From assembly GCA_002389665.1 (NCBI GenBank), contig DGNO01000003.1:310001-374000 (forward strand): a stretch of 64,000 nt of DNA, given 5' to 3'. Shown here in pieces: positions 44,389 through 53,766 of the stretch. Each line of letters opens with the position of its first letter. Position 1 is the stretch's first letter. The notes under the pieces were generated by a model. It was not told the origin of the DNA. It saw only the letters and a program-made list of their open reading frames with translations, and searched no databases. Position numbers and translations under genes: made by a program. Source of the DNA: Rhodobiaceae bacterium UBA4490 (GTDB taxonomy: Bacteria; Pseudomonadota; Alphaproteobacteria; Parvibaculales; Parvibaculaceae).

Positions 44389-45774
44389 TCAGCCGAAATG
44401 GCGGGCGATATAGCGGTCGAGGGCAAGGATCGTCTGCGCTGCCCCGCCCTGAGGCCGGCCCGGCTTTGCCGCCGGGTTCCAGGCGTAGATATCAAAATGG
44501 ACGTGGGTCTTCGCCTTTTCCACGAAACGGGCGAGGAAAAGCGCCGCCGTTACCGAGCCTGCAAAACCATTTTCGGTAATGTGGTTCACATCCGCGATCT
44601 GCGAATCGAGCCATTTGTCGTATGGCCCCCAAAGCGGCAAGCGCCACATGGGATCGGCATGGGCTTCGGCAAGCGCCTGCAGCTCCCCGGCAAACGCATC
44701 ATCCTTCGTATAGTAAGGCGGCAGGTCCGGGCCGAGCGCCACGCGGGCCGCGCCCGTCAGTGTCGCCATGTCGATCAGAAGTTCCGGCGCTTCCCCGTCC
44801 GCTTCGGCCAAAGCATCGGCCAGAATAAGCCGACCTTCGGCATCGGTGTTGCCGATTTCCACGGTCAGGCCTTTGCGGCTTTGCAGCACGTCGCCGGGAC
44901 GGAAGGCATTACCCGCTACCGCGTTTTCAACGGCGGGCACGAGAATGCGCAGGCAAACATTAAGCCCGCGCTCCATGATCATCTGCCCAAGGGCGAGCAC
45001 ATGAGCAGCGCCGCCCATGTCTTTTTTCATCAGACCCATGGAATTGCCGGGTTTGAGGTTGAGCCCGCCCGTGTCGAAACAAACGCCCTTGCCGACCAGC
45101 GTCACCTTGCGCCCTTCCGGGTTGCCCCAGCGGATGTCGATGAGGCGGGGCTCGGCGCCCGCGCCTGCCGCCCGGCCCACGGCATGGACCATAGGATAAT
45201 TCGCGCCGAGCAGCGCATCGCCGGTGATAACCTCGATCTCAGCGCCATGCGCCTTGGCAAGGCGGCGGGCCGCTTCTTCAAGTTCGGCGGGCCCCAAATC
45301 GCCCGCCGGGGTATTGACGAGATCGCGCACGAGGAAGACCGCGCCCGCATCGCGCAGGATGCCCTCTTTCTCCACCCCTTCGGGCAGCACGAGGCGCGGC
45401 AGTTCCTTTGCCTTGCCGGCATAGCGGGTAAACCGGTAAGCACCCAGCACCCAGGACAGCGCGGCATGATAAGGATCGGCGCCTGAGAACTCGCAAATCC
45501 GGTAATCCCCTAGCGGCAGCGCCTGCGTCAACGCGCCGAAGGCATAAGCGTCCTCACCATTGCCGAGCCCCAAAAGCACACCGGCAATGCCGCCATCATC
45601 GGCGGGCAGCATGAGCACGCGCCCGGCTTCCGCTTCAAAACGCTGGGTCTCAGCCCAATGGGCCCGCGCGCCGGCATGCTCGCCCTTCCAGGCATCGAGC
45701 CCGTCTTTTTTCAGGGCCCAGACCGGAATAGCCTTGTTTTCGCTTTCGCTGATCAGTAAATCGCGCACAATCAT
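44389..45774 (-). CDS. Leucyl aminopeptidase family protein (M17)
   Basis: This cytosolic, two-metal aminopeptidase (461 aa) has the M17 active-site segments VGKGVCFDTGGLNLK with metal ligands, KDMGGAAHVLAL with the catalytic Lys, and NTDAEGRLILADAL with the signature and catalytic Arg. Later MATLTGAARVALG is also typical. The N-terminal macro-like domain is shorter and diverged compared with E. coli PepA, and the DNA-binding role of PepA is not implied. It is ~115 bp upstream of the MarR-C40 pair on the same strand. With these it may degrade imported peptides. Confidence 0.93.
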   Translation of the reverse strand: MIVRDLLISESENKAIPVWALKKDGLDAWKGEHAGARAHWAETQRFEAEAGRVLMLPADDGGIAGVLLGLGNGEDAYAFGALTQALPLGDYRICEFSGADPYHAALSWVLGAYRFTRYAGKAKELPRLVLPEGVEKEGILRDAGAVFLVRDLVNTPAGDLGPAELEEAARRLAKAHGAEIEVITGDALLGANYPMVHAVGRAAGAGAEPRLIDIRWGNPEGRKVTLVGKGVCFDTGGLNLKPGNSMGLMKKDMGGAAHVLALGQMIMERGLNVCLRILVPAVENAVAGNAFRPGDVLQSRKGLTVEIGNTDAEGRLILADALAEADGEAPELLIDMATLTGAARVALGPDLPPYYTKDDAFAGELQALAEAHADPMWRLPLWGPYDKWLDSQIADVNHITENGFAGSVTAALFLARFVEKAKTHVHFDIYAWNPAAKPGRPQGGAAQTILALDRYIARHFG

Positions 45775-45863
45775 CCTACAGAAATAAAGGCCGTCATTGC
45801 CGCCAGACCTTATAGAGAGGCCGGTTTTTACGCAATGAGGGCGATGGAGCGGGAGTAAACCAC

Positions 45864-46040
45864 ATGTCCGAACTGCGCTACAGGCTCTTGACCGGCCCCG
45901 ACGACAAGGCTTTTTGCGAGAAGGTGAGCGAGGCGCTGGAAAACGGCTACCGGCTTTATGGCTCGCCCAGCCTCACTTTTAATGGCGAACGCGTGATCGC
46001 GGCTCAGGCCGTCATCAAAGATCCGGGCGATATCGCATAA
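45864..46040 (+). CDS. Small DUF1737-domain protein
   Basis: A 58-residue open frame begins MSELRYRLLTGPDDKAFCEK and continues with ALENGYRLYGSPSLTFNGER and a C-terminal AAQAVIK. The pattern YxLLTG...F..KV...L..GY.LYG.P...FNG......QA is that of DUF1737. GGGAG lies 8 nt before the ATG. It is divergent from the M17 aminopeptidase and convergent with the TAXI protein. The function is unknown. Confidence 0.87.
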   Translation: MSELRYRLLTGPDDKAFCEKVSEALENGYRLYGSPSLTFNGERVIAAQAVIKDPGDIA

Positions 46041-46052
46041 AGGCGCTCTCCC

Positions 46053-47177
46053 TCAGCGGGCGAGGATACCTTTTTCGAAATAAAAGCGCTCGGCGCCCGG
46101 ATGCAAAAAGATCGGCACGCTGCGCACCGCCGTGTCCGGCGCGATTTGCGCACCTTCGGGATGGGAAAGGGCGAGCGTTTCCTTGTTGCGCTCATCGAAA
46201 AGCGCGCGGGTGATGTCGTGCACCAGTTCTTCGGGCATGTCGGCCCGCGTCACCCACATGGCACCGACTGCGATCGTATCTATGGCGCCGGTGCCAGGAT
46301 AGACCCCTTCCTCGATCGTATAGCCCTCGTAATGCGCGTTCTTAATGCGCAACCCTTCGGCAGGCGCCCCTTCGATGGGCACGAGCCTGCCCGCATCGCG
46401 CAGGATGAGGGTGCGGATCAATGGGGCGGGCGCGCCGGTAATCATGAAGAAGGCATCGATCTCGCCTGACAGCAGCAGATCGGCGGCGCGGTTCGCATCT
46501 TCCTCGACCAGCGTCAGGCTGCGTTTGCGGATGCCGAACGCGTCCATGATCGCATGGGCATCGACCCAGGTGCCCGAGCCCTTGGAGCCGATGGCAACGC
46601 GCTTACCTTTCAGATCGGCGACGGTTTCTATCTCGCTTTCCATTGCGGCAACGAGATGCAGCGCTTCGGGATAAAGATTGGCGATGACGCGCAAATTCTC
46701 GCGCGGCGCCTCGCCCTTGAAAATTCCCTCTCCCTTGAAGGCGGCATCGAGGACATTCGCCTGCACAAGCCCGCTTTCGAAAATGCCGGTCGCCACATTG
46801 CGCACATTGGCGACCGAGCCGGGCGAGCTTTTGACGACGGCAATCAGCCCGTCGACACCGCAGCGCCCGCCAAGCTCGCACGGGTCGCCGCCGGGCGGGC
46901 GGCTGATCACCCCGGCCAGCACCTCGCCCATACGGAAATAGGTGCCGCCCGTCGCGCCCGTGGCAATGCGGAAGAAAGTGACCTTGCCCGCTTCATCCGA
47001 CGTCCAGGCCCCCGAGCGCACAACGCCCAAAGCCAACACGCCGAAGACGATGGCGCCCAGCAGCACATAAGCCACCCGCTCCTTGTCCCAGCTCGACATG
47101 CGCTCCCAGCCCCGGCGCAAAACCCGCGAAAGGGAGAAGCCGGATTTGGGCGTATCGTTCTCGCTTGGATCGGACAT
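46053..47177 (-). CDS. TAXI-family TRAP transporter solute-binding protein (orphan)
   Basis: This 374-residue protein has an uncleaved-looking N-terminal helix (VAYVLLGAIVFGVLALGVV) after a 30-residue charged start, so it is probably tethered to the inner membrane. The domain is of the TAXI type: FFRIATGATGGTYFRMGEVL, then GLVQANVLDAAFKGEG, IANLYPEALHLVAAM, VAIGSKGSGTWVDAHAIMDA and DAFFMITGAPAPLI. TAXI proteins feed TRAP transporters with dicarboxylates or glutamate-like ligands. No TRAP permease gene is within this window, so it works with a distant one or as a sensor. The ligand is unknown. Confidence 0.9.
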   Translation of the reverse strand: MSDPSENDTPKSGFSLSRVLRRGWERMSSWDKERVAYVLLGAIVFGVLALGVVRSGAWTSDEAGKVTFFRIATGATGGTYFRMGEVLAGVISRPPGGDPCELGGRCGVDGLIAVVKSSPGSVANVRNVATGIFESGLVQANVLDAAFKGEGIFKGEAPRENLRVIANLYPEALHLVAAMESEIETVADLKGKRVAIGSKGSGTWVDAHAIMDAFGIRKRSLTLVEEDANRAADLLLSGEIDAFFMITGAPAPLIRTLILRDAGRLVPIEGAPAEGLRIKNAHYEGYTIEEGVYPGTGAIDTIAVGAMWVTRADMPEELVHDITRALFDERNKETLALSHPEGAQIAPDTAVRSVPIFLHPGAERFYFEKGILAR

Positions 47178-47383
47178 GTTCTTATTGTTTCTCCGGCTCG
47201 CGGGGCCTTGGACGGGCGGTTTACGTTCCGTTTACTTCATAATTGCCGGTTTCAAAAGCCTTGGCGGCGGCGAGCCGCGCAAGACGGCTTTATGTTTAAG
47301 CCTTTCTTGAGACCTCTGGCGCAGAATACGGGTCAGAAAGGCCGTTTTGCGGCCTTAAGATGCATGCTTTCAAGGATCGGACC

Positions 47384-48199
47384 ATGGGGAAACCGGCGCA
47401 ACCCAAGTTTAAAGGACGTGCCAGACTGATGCCAGTGCTGGCCTCAGCCCTTCTGCTCGGCGCCTGCGCGACGAACGAGGGCCCGCAATCCACCGTGAAC
47501 CCGGCAAACCTGGGCGTCAGCGCCGGGGAAAGCGGCAACCCCATTGCCGATGCAGCCTATTGGGGCGGCCAATACGAACAGAACCCAGGCGATGCGGAAA
47601 CCGCCGCCAAATATGGCGAAGCCCTGCGCCAGCTCAAATCCTTCGAGCAGGCGATGACGGTGCTCTCCGTCGCCGCGCGCCAGCATCCGGATCATGCCGG
47701 CATCATGGCCGAATACGGCAAAGTGCTCGTGGCCGCCGGCCAAAGCGAGAAAGCCATTCCAGTGCTCGTGAAAGCTGCCACGCTCAACCCGAGCGACTGG
47801 CGCGTGCTGACCGCGCAGGGCGTTGCTTATGACCAGCAGGGCCAGCATGCCGAAGCGCAGATGAAATACCGCAGCGCGCTGAAGCTCGCCCCGAACCATC
47901 CCAGCATTCTAACCAATCTCGGTCTTTCCGAGGCACTGGCAGGCGAGTTGACCGAAGCCGAGCAGACTTTGCGCGGCGCGGTCTCCAACCCGTCGGCCGG
48001 GGCAAAAGCGCGCCAGAACCTCGCCCTCGTGCTCGGCCTTAAAGGCGAGTTCGACGAAGCGGCCCGCCTTGCCAAGGCCGATCTGCCGCCTGCCGTCGTC
48101 AACAACAATATCGATTACATCCGCTCCATGCTGGTGCAGCCGGCACTTTGGAAGCAGATGGAACAGCTCGACGCGCCGATCGACACGCAGATCCAGTAA
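47384..48199 (+). CDS. tadD: Tad pilus assembly lipoprotein TadD (TPR protein)
   Basis: This 271-residue lipoprotein has a lipobox LLGAC and a series of tetratricopeptide repeats: about AAKYGEALRQLKSFEQAMTV, AEYGKVLVAAGQSEKAIPVL, TAQGVAYDQQGQHAEAQMKY and NLGLSEALAGELTEAEQTLR. TadD helps secretin and pilus assembly at the outer membrane in Tad systems. The ATG at 47384 is preferred over 47360 because AAGGA lies 8 nt ahead. It is on the opposite strand from tadC and shares a terminator with it. A near-CtrA-like TTAA-N7-TTGA lies at 47296. Confidence 0.88.
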   Translation: MGKPAQPKFKGRARLMPVLASALLLGACATNEGPQSTVNPANLGVSAGESGNPIADAAYWGGQYEQNPGDAETAAKYGEALRQLKSFEQAMTVLSVAARQHPDHAGIMAEYGKVLVAAGQSEKAIPVLVKAATLNPSDWRVLTAQGVAYDQQGQHAEAQMKYRSALKLAPNHPSILTNLGLSEALAGELTEAEQTLRGAVSNPSAGAKARQNLALVLGLKGEFDEAARLAKADLPPAVVNNNIDYIRSMLVQPALWKQMEQLDAPIDTQIQ

Positions 48200-48218
48200 G
48201 TCCGATCTTATCCAAACG

Positions 48219-48253
48219 AAAAAGCCGCGCTCTGCCAGCGCGGCTTTTCTTTT
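48219..48253. terminator. Bidirectional terminator between tadD and tadC
   Basis: Stem AAAAGCCGCGC (48220-48230) pairs with GCGCGGCTTTT (48238-48248) around a 7-nt loop, with A-run and T-run on both flanks. It lies between the convergent ends of tadD and tadC and can serve both. Confidence 0.87.
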
Positions 48254-48277
48254 GCCGGTATTCAGAAGACGCCCGGC

Positions 48278-49240
48278 TTAATTCATGAACTGAATGGCGG
48301 CCGGGCCCAGAATGACCGCAAAGAGCGCGGGCAGGAAGAAGGCGATCATCGGCACGGTGAGCTTCGGCGGGAGAGCGGCTGCTTTCTTTTCCGCCGCCGC
48401 CATGCGGATATCGCGGTTCTCCTGCGCCATGACGCGCAGCGCTTGGCCCAGCGGCGTGCCGTAACGTTCCGCCTGAATGAGGCTCATGCAAAGCCCTTTG
48501 ACACCGGGAAGACCTGTCCGGGAGGCGAGGTTTTCATAGGCAACGCGCCGGTCCTGCAAATAGGAAAGCTCGGCGGTCGTCAATGTCATTTCCTCCATCA
48601 GCTCGATGGAGCTGTTGCCGACTTCCGCGGAAACCTTGGCAAAGGCCGCCTCGATGGACATACCGGACTCAACGCAGATGAGCAGCAGGTCGAGTGCATC
48701 GGGAAACGCACGCTGAATGGATTCCTGGCGGCGCTGCACCATGTTCTGCAACACGATATTGGGCAGATAAAAGCCGATAATCGTCGCGCCGAAGGCAACG
48801 GCGATGCGGGCCGTGCCGCGCATATCGAAGTCGTCGATCAGGAAAAGATAAAGCAACGTCAAAAGGCCCAGAATGATGGGCGCGACGAAGCGGAAGAACA
48901 GAAACGTATAAAGCGGGGCCTGACCGCGCAGGCCTGCCTGCTTCAGCTTGCCTTTGATCTCCTCGCCTTCCAGGAGCTCATGCAGATTGAGTTGGTCCAC
49001 CACTTTTTTCACGAAGCCGCGCGGGTCATGACGCAGGCGGTCCGTGCGCTGGCGGGCCATATCCTCGCGGAACTGGCGGCGCAGCGCCTCGCGCTCGGTG
49101 GCGACATATTTCATTCGCTGACCAAGCTTGTCGGAGACGAGCAGCGGCATGGCGAGCGTCACAATCGTGGCGAAAGCGGCAAGGCCCGCCAATATCATGA
49201 GCGCATTTTCAGGCTCGGCGAGGCTCAAGAGAAAATCCAT
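48278..49240 (-). CDS. tadC: Tad pilus inner-membrane platform protein TadC
   Basis: This is a type II secretion system F-domain protein (320 aa). Hydrophobic helices are near the N-terminus (LMILAGLAAFATIVTLAMPL), in the middle (LYTFLFFRFVAPIILGLLTL and a following pair) and at the C-terminus (IAFFLPALFAVILGPAAI). The cytosolic GspF-like motif includes FPDALDLLLICVESGMSIEA and GTPLGQALRVMAQE. With TadB it forms the platform on which the TadA/CpaF ATPase acts to extrude Flp pili. It is the last gene of the minus-strand cpa operon, 10 bp after tadB. Confidence 0.95.
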   Translation of the reverse strand: MDFLLSLAEPENALMILAGLAAFATIVTLAMPLLVSDKLGQRMKYVATEREALRRQFREDMARQRTDRLRHDPRGFVKKVVDQLNLHELLEGEEIKGKLKQAGLRGQAPLYTFLFFRFVAPIILGLLTLLYLFLIDDFDMRGTARIAVAFGATIIGFYLPNIVLQNMVQRRQESIQRAFPDALDLLLICVESGMSIEAAFAKVSAEVGNSSIELMEEMTLTTAELSYLQDRRVAYENLASRTGLPGVKGLCMSLIQAERYGTPLGQALRVMAQENRDIRMAAAEKKAAALPPKLTVPMIAFFLPALFAVILGPAAIQFMN

Positions 49241-49250
49241 ATCCGCCCCC

Positions 49251-50240
49251 TTAAAAATCGAAATTGATCATTTTGCGCATGACGAGAATGCCGATCAGCA
49301 TCCAGGTCACACCGGCCGCAATGATCAATTGCCCGAGCGTGGTGGTGAAAAGCAGCCCGATATAATCAGGCGAGACGAGATAAAGAATGACGGCAACGCT
49401 GGGCGGCAAGGCACCGATGATCGCTGCGGAGGACTTTGCTTCCTGAGACATGGCGGTGATCTTGCCGCGCATCTTCTTGCGGTCGCGCAGCACGCGCGAG
49501 AGATTGCCCAGGGCTTCGGAGAGGTTACCGCCCGACTTTGCCTGAATGGCGAGGGTGATCATGAAGAAATTCACTTCCTGCAGCGGCATGCGCTCGTAAA
49601 CTTTCTTCAAACCCTCTTCCAGCGAGACGCCGACCTTCTGGCCTTCCACAACCTCGCGGAACTCGGCGGCGACAACCGGTGCGCTTTCCTGGGCGACGAT
49701 GCGCAGACAGTCATTGACGGGCAGACCCGCTTTTACGCCGCGCACGATCACGTCGATAGCGTTGGCGAACTCTTCGGAGAAAGCAGACTGACGGCGCTTG
49801 ATGAGGAAACCCAAGAACCAGCGCGGCACGCCGAAACCGGCGGCAAAGCCGGCGAGCAGCGCGGCGATAGGCGACATGCCGGTGATGAGGATTGCCAGCA
49901 TCACCACAAATCCCGCCCCGACACTTGCCAGATAAAAAGTGCGCAGGCTGATTTCGAGCCCGGCCCGCTCGATCCGCAATTTGATCGTCAGGCTCTTTTT
50001 CTGTTCTTTCTGTTTTTCTTCCAGGTCTTTCAGCGAATCCTGGATCTGCTTGCGCCGCTGGCCGTCCTCGCGGCTCATTTTCTTCGAAGCGTTTTTGGCG
50101 CGTTCATTGGCCGACGTGACGCGTGCAACGCGCTTGGCGGCGGCGTTCTCGCCCGAGCCGAATAGAACGAAGCCCACCCCTCCGATGCAAAGAGCGGAGA
50201 GAAGCGCGACGGCGAGTGTGATGAGAGTTGCCTGATCCAT
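49251..50240 (-). CDS. tadB: Tad pilus inner-membrane platform protein TadB
   Basis: This GspF-domain protein (329 aa) is the partner of TadC. It starts with a membrane helix (LITLAVALLSALCIGGVGFV). A charged cytosolic segment follows (KKMSREDGQRRKQIQDSLKD), then a helix pair (LASVGAGFVVMLAILITGMS). The conserved FANAIDVIVRGVKAGLPVND and LQEVNFFMITLAIQAKSGGN segments come next, and it closes with two helices. Gaps to cpaF and tadC are 8 and 10 bp. The presence of both TadB and TadC is a hallmark of Tad systems. Confidence 0.95.
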   Translation of the reverse strand: MDQATLITLAVALLSALCIGGVGFVLFGSGENAAAKRVARVTSANERAKNASKKMSREDGQRRKQIQDSLKDLEEKQKEQKKSLTIKLRIERAGLEISLRTFYLASVGAGFVVMLAILITGMSPIAALLAGFAAGFGVPRWFLGFLIKRRQSAFSEEFANAIDVIVRGVKAGLPVNDCLRIVAQESAPVVAAEFREVVEGQKVGVSLEEGLKKVYERMPLQEVNFFMITLAIQAKSGGNLSEALGNLSRVLRDRKKMRGKITAMSQEAKSSAAIIGALPPSVAVILYLVSPDYIGLLFTTTLGQLIIAAGVTWMLIGILVMRKMINFDF

Positions 50241-50248
50241 CCGCGCCC

Positions 50249-51796
50249 CTAATCCTGGGACGCATCGAGGGCGGCGGCCAGGCGGTTATGTTCGTTGTAA
50301 TATTTCGCCTTGTCCCAGAAAGCCGGGCGCGCGATACCGGTGGACTTGTGCTTGCCGAGAAGACGCCCGTTCGCATCTTCCCCTTCGATGTCATAGGTCA
50401 TCAGGTCCTGCGTGATGATGACATCGCCTTCTTGGCCAAGGACTTCCGTAATATGGGTGATGCGGCGCGAGCCGTCACGCAGGCGCGCGGCCTGAATGAC
50501 GATATCGATGGAACCGCAAATCATCTCGCGGATGGTTTTCGAGGGTAGCGCGAAACCGCCCATCGTGATCATGCTTTCAAGACGGCTGAGCGCTTCACGC
50601 GGGGAGTTCGCGTGCAAGGTGCCCATGGAACCGTCATGGCCGGTATTCATGGCCTGCAGAAGGTCGAAAGCTTCCGGGCCGCGCACCTCGCCCACGATGA
50701 TACGTTCAGGGCGCATACGCAGGCAGTTCTTCACAAGATCGCGCATGGTGATCTCGCCGGTGCCTTCGAGGTTCGGCGGGCGCGTTTCAAGACGCACCAC
50801 ATGCGGCTGCTGCAGCTGCAATTCGGCCGCGTCTTCGCAAGTAATAACGCGCTCATCCTGATCGATAAAGGCGGTCATACAGTTGAGCAGTGTCGTCTTA
50901 CCCGAGCCCGTACCGCCGGAAATCAGAATGTTACAGCGCACCCGGCCGATCACTTCCAGGATCGTCGCCCCTTCCGGCGAGATCGAGCCGAATTTGACGA
51001 GATCTTCCAGACGCAGCCGGTCGCGGCGGAACTTACGGATGGTAAGGGCGGCGCCGTCGATGGAAAGCGGCGGCGCGATGACGTTGACACGGGAGCCATC
51101 GGAAAGGCGCGCGTCACAGATCGGGCTCGATTCGTCGACCCGGCGGCCCACCTGGCTCACGATGCGCTGGCAGATGTTGAGAAGCTGCGCGTTATCGCGG
51201 AAGCGCACATTGGTGAGCTGCACCTTGCCGTTCACTTCGATGAAAGTGCGGCCCGCCCCGTTGACCATGATGTCGGCAATATCGTCACGCGCCAGAAGCG
51301 GCTCGAGCGGCCCATAGCCCAGAACGTCGTTACAAATATCCTCGAGCAGTTCTTCCTGCTCGGCGATGGACATGACAACACTTTTGATCGCGATGATTTC
51401 GTTGACGATATCGCGGATTTCATCGCGCGCGCTTTCCCGGTCGAGCTGGGCAAGCTGCGTCAAGTCGATCGTGTCGATCAGCGCATTAAAGATCGATGTC
51501 TTGATCTGATAATAATCCGCCGATTTTTCGCGCTGGAAGGGCTCGGCCTTTGCCACCGGCGCGGCAGGTTTGGCCTTTACCGGAGCCGCCGGTTTTACGG
51601 GCGGCGCAGCGGGCGCAGGTTTGGGCGCGGCGGGCGGCGGCGCGGCAGCGGCTGGGGCCGCCGGCGCATCGCCCGGCAGCGGAGGCGGCGGCGGTGCTTC
51701 GCCTGCGGCAGGTGCGCGCGCAGGTTCTTGCGGCGGCTGGGGCGCTGGTGCCGCCGGCCGCTTCTGCGTGATGCCGTCTTGCCTCTTACCGAACAA
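50249..51796 (-). CDS. cpaF: Tad pilus assembly ATPase CpaF/TadA
   Basis: This secretion ATPase (515 aa) powers Flp pilus assembly, and in some species retraction. The first ~85 residues are a Pro/Ala-rich linker. The N-terminal domain then begins ([20 protein letters not shown]). The RecA-like core has Walker [15 protein letters not shown], the Asp box and Walker B region [20 protein letters not shown] and the His box in [12 protein letters not shown]. It acts as a cytosolic hexamer on the TadB/TadC platform. It follows cpaE by only 3 bp. Confidence 0.96.
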   Translation of the reverse strand: MFGKRQDGITQKRPAAPAPQPPQEPARAPAAGEAPPPPPLPGDAPAAPAAAAPPPAAPKPAPAAPPVKPAAPVKAKPAAPVAKAEPFQREKSADYYQIKTSIFNALIDTIDLTQLAQLDRESARDEIRDIVNEIIAIKSVVMSIAEQEELLEDICNDVLGYGPLEPLLARDDIADIMVNGAGRTFIEVNGKVQLTNVRFRDNAQLLNICQRIVSQVGRRVDESSPICDARLSDGSRVNVIAPPLSIDGAALTIRKFRRDRLRLEDLVKFGSISPEGATILEVIGRVRCNILISGGTGSGKTTLLNCMTAFIDQDERVITCEDAAELQLQQPHVVRLETRPPNLEGTGEITMRDLVKNCLRMRPERIIVGEVRGPEAFDLLQAMNTGHDGSMGTLHANSPREALSRLESMITMGGFALPSKTIREMICGSIDIVIQAARLRDGSRRITHITEVLGQEGDVIITQDLMTYDIEGEDANGRLLGKHKSTGIARPAFWDKAKYYNEHNRLAAALDASQD

Positions 51797-51799
51797 GGA

Positions 51800-53065
51800 T
51801 TAGCCCTCCTTCTTGCCCGTCAGGCGGCTGAGGAAGGGGAGAATGGATTTGGAGCGCTGCTGCACTTCCTTGCGCCCGATCACGACGCTGGCAAGGTGCT
51901 TCAGGCCAAGCACGGTTTTGCTCTTCGGATCCACCTCATCCAGCATTTGACCGTTATTGGCCGCGGTGCCGAAAAGCTGCGGATTGAAGGGGAGCACCAA
52001 TGTCGGTTCCACTTCGATCGCCTCGGCGAAATCCTTCACCGGAATTTCCGGGCGCTTGGACACACCGACCTGATTGAGCACGACATGGGGCAGCGTGTCG
52101 TTCGTGCGCGTCTGCTTGAGAAGATCGACGATGTTCTTCGTATTACGCAGACCGGCAAGGTCGGGTGTGGTGGAAATCACCACATCGTCCGCACCGAGCA
52201 GCACGCGCTTCGTCCAGGGCGCCCAAATATGGGGGAGATCGACCACGACAACCGGGCAGGTTTGGCGGACGATCTCGATGATCGATTCGCAGGCATCCGG
52301 GTCGAGATCGCCGTCCCGATCGAGCGTGCCCGGCGCGGTGAAAAGCGAGAGCCGGTTCGTGTATTTCACCATCAGCCGGTCGAGCATGACATCGTCAAGG
52401 CGGTCGGGCTGCACCAGCGCATCGGCAATGCCCTGCACCGGGTCCTGGTTGAAATCGAGCCCGGCGGTGCCGAACGGCAAGTCGAAATCGATAATGGTCG
52501 TATCCTCGCGCATCGCCTCGGCAATGCACCAACCGACATTATGGGCAAGCGTCGAAGAGCCCGCCCCGCCGCGCGCGCCGATAAAGGCAACCGAGCGGCC
52601 GATGGGCGGCGCATCGGGATCGATATAGAGCCGCGAAACGGATTCGATGAGCTGCAGCGGCGAAAACGGCGCCACGAGATAATCGTTCACGCCTTGGCGG
52701 ATCATTTCCCGGTAAAGCGCCACATCGTTGACATGGCCGATGATGATGACTTTCGTGCCCGCATCGCACACCTCGGCAAGCTGCATCAACTCGCCAAAGA
52801 GCTCTTCACCCGACTGGTGCGTTTCCACCAGAATAAGATTGGGTGTTGCCGTGTCGCGGAAATAGGCGATGGCGGCAGGCACGCCGCCCATATGGACGGT
52901 CAGATGCGCTTTCGCCAGGCGCCGGTCTTCGGCGCCGCGCTGAATCATGCTGCCGGTTTCCGGCATCTCGCAAAAAGCTTCGATGGTGATGCGGGGTACC
53001 GGCTTGAGCACCAGCGAGGGTCCCTCATCCTCAAAGTCATCATAAACGGGCATGGCTTCAGTCAT
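51800..53065 (-). CDS. cpaE: Tad pilus localisation protein CpaE/TadZ
   Basis: This 421-residue protein has an N-terminal receiver-like domain (about 60-180, e.g. GTKVIIIGHVNDVALYREMI) and a MinD/ParA-like ATPase domain. The P-loop is atypical: IGARGGAGSSTLAHN, in which the usual GKT lysine is Ser and the signature lysine is Arg. CpaE proteins often deviate here and may bind nucleotide weakly. Walker A' FDLPFGTAGLDFNQDP and the later VVVDLPHIW are kept. CpaE sets the polar position of the pilus machine in Caulobacter. It lies between cpaD and cpaF. Confidence 0.94.
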   Translation of the reverse strand: MTEAMPVYDDFEDEGPSLVLKPVPRITIEAFCEMPETGSMIQRGAEDRRLAKAHLTVHMGGVPAAIAYFRDTATPNLILVETHQSGEELFGELMQLAEVCDAGTKVIIIGHVNDVALYREMIRQGVNDYLVAPFSPLQLIESVSRLYIDPDAPPIGRSVAFIGARGGAGSSTLAHNVGWCIAEAMREDTTIIDFDLPFGTAGLDFNQDPVQGIADALVQPDRLDDVMLDRLMVKYTNRLSLFTAPGTLDRDGDLDPDACESIIEIVRQTCPVVVVDLPHIWAPWTKRVLLGADDVVISTTPDLAGLRNTKNIVDLLKQTRTNDTLPHVVLNQVGVSKRPEIPVKDFAEAIEVEPTLVLPFNPQLFGTAANNGQMLDEVDPKSKTVLGLKHLASVVIGRKEVQQRSKSILPFLSRLTGKKEG

Positions 53066-53077
53066 CTCTCTTCGCCC

Positions 53078-53764
53078 TTATTTCGAAACTTCGCTGACGG
53101 CGCCGGATTCTTCTTCCACGCGCTCGGTCGCCGTGCTTTCGCCCTTGCGGTATTTCTCCAGCACCTCGTCGCGGCGCGGCGCGTATGCCGGGCTCGTGCC
53201 GCGCGGGCCCTTGAGGTCCGCCGGGTCTGCCAGAATGGCGGCCATATTGTTCTGCGTCGCGCAGCCCAGATTGGCCGAGGTCACGTTTTTCGGGTTATAG
53301 GCATAATCGCTCCAGTTCCCGCAGGGGCTGGGCGTTGCCACATAACGCCGGTAGGAAAGGATCAGCGGCGCGGCGCTGTTCGCGGCAGAGGCGCGGTAGG
53401 TGCCATGGCTGATATCGCTATAAGCCAGACCTTCTTCATGCAGTACCTTGTCGATCTCGGAGGAAAGATTGAGCGCCACGCCGGTATTAGGCGAGCCTGA
53501 AGGCGCTGCGATATTCAGCGAGCCATGGCCGCGCTCCTTATAGGCGCGGGCAAGCGCGCGCAGTGCCGCCTTGTCATCCAGTGTCAGCGCGATCTTGTCG
53601 GGAGCCGCGGGAATTTCGAAAGTCATGATCTGCGGATCGACGGCAATGGGATGGCGCCGCGCGGCATCATATTGCGCCTGCTCGACACCGTTAAAGCCGC
53701 CGCAGGCCGCCAGAAGAAGCGGCAGAAGAAGCGCACCGGTAAGCTGTTTCATCATCGCGGTCAT
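53078..53764 (-). CDS. cpaD: Tad pilus assembly lipoprotein CpaD
   Basis: This 228-residue lipoprotein has a lipobox (LLLAACGG) after a short signal. The CpaD-family features follow: HPIAVDPQIMTFEIP, a central region (ALRALARAYKERGHGSLNIA) weakly like an OmpA fold, and a Cys-containing YVATPSPCGNWSDYAYNPKN segment with a second Cys in NLGCATQNNMAA. It is thought to help secretin CpaC in the outer membrane. It starts 2 bp after cpaC ends. Several Met codons are possible near the start. Confidence 0.93.
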   Translation of the reverse strand: MTAMMKQLTGALLLPLLLAACGGFNGVEQAQYDAARRHPIAVDPQIMTFEIPAAPDKIALTLDDKAALRALARAYKERGHGSLNIAAPSGSPNTGVALNLSSEIDKVLHEEGLAYSDISHGTYRASAANSAAPLILSYRRYVATPSPCGNWSDYAYNPKNVTSANLGCATQNNMAAILADPADLKGPRGTSPAYAPRRDEVLEKYRKGESTATERVEEESGAVSEVSK

Positions 53765-53766
53765 TC

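Noticed and set aside
50612..53500. 962-codon plus-strand open frame
   Set aside because: It is fully antisense to cpaF, cpaE and cpaD, with Arg/Gly/His-rich low-complexity content and no recognisable motif.
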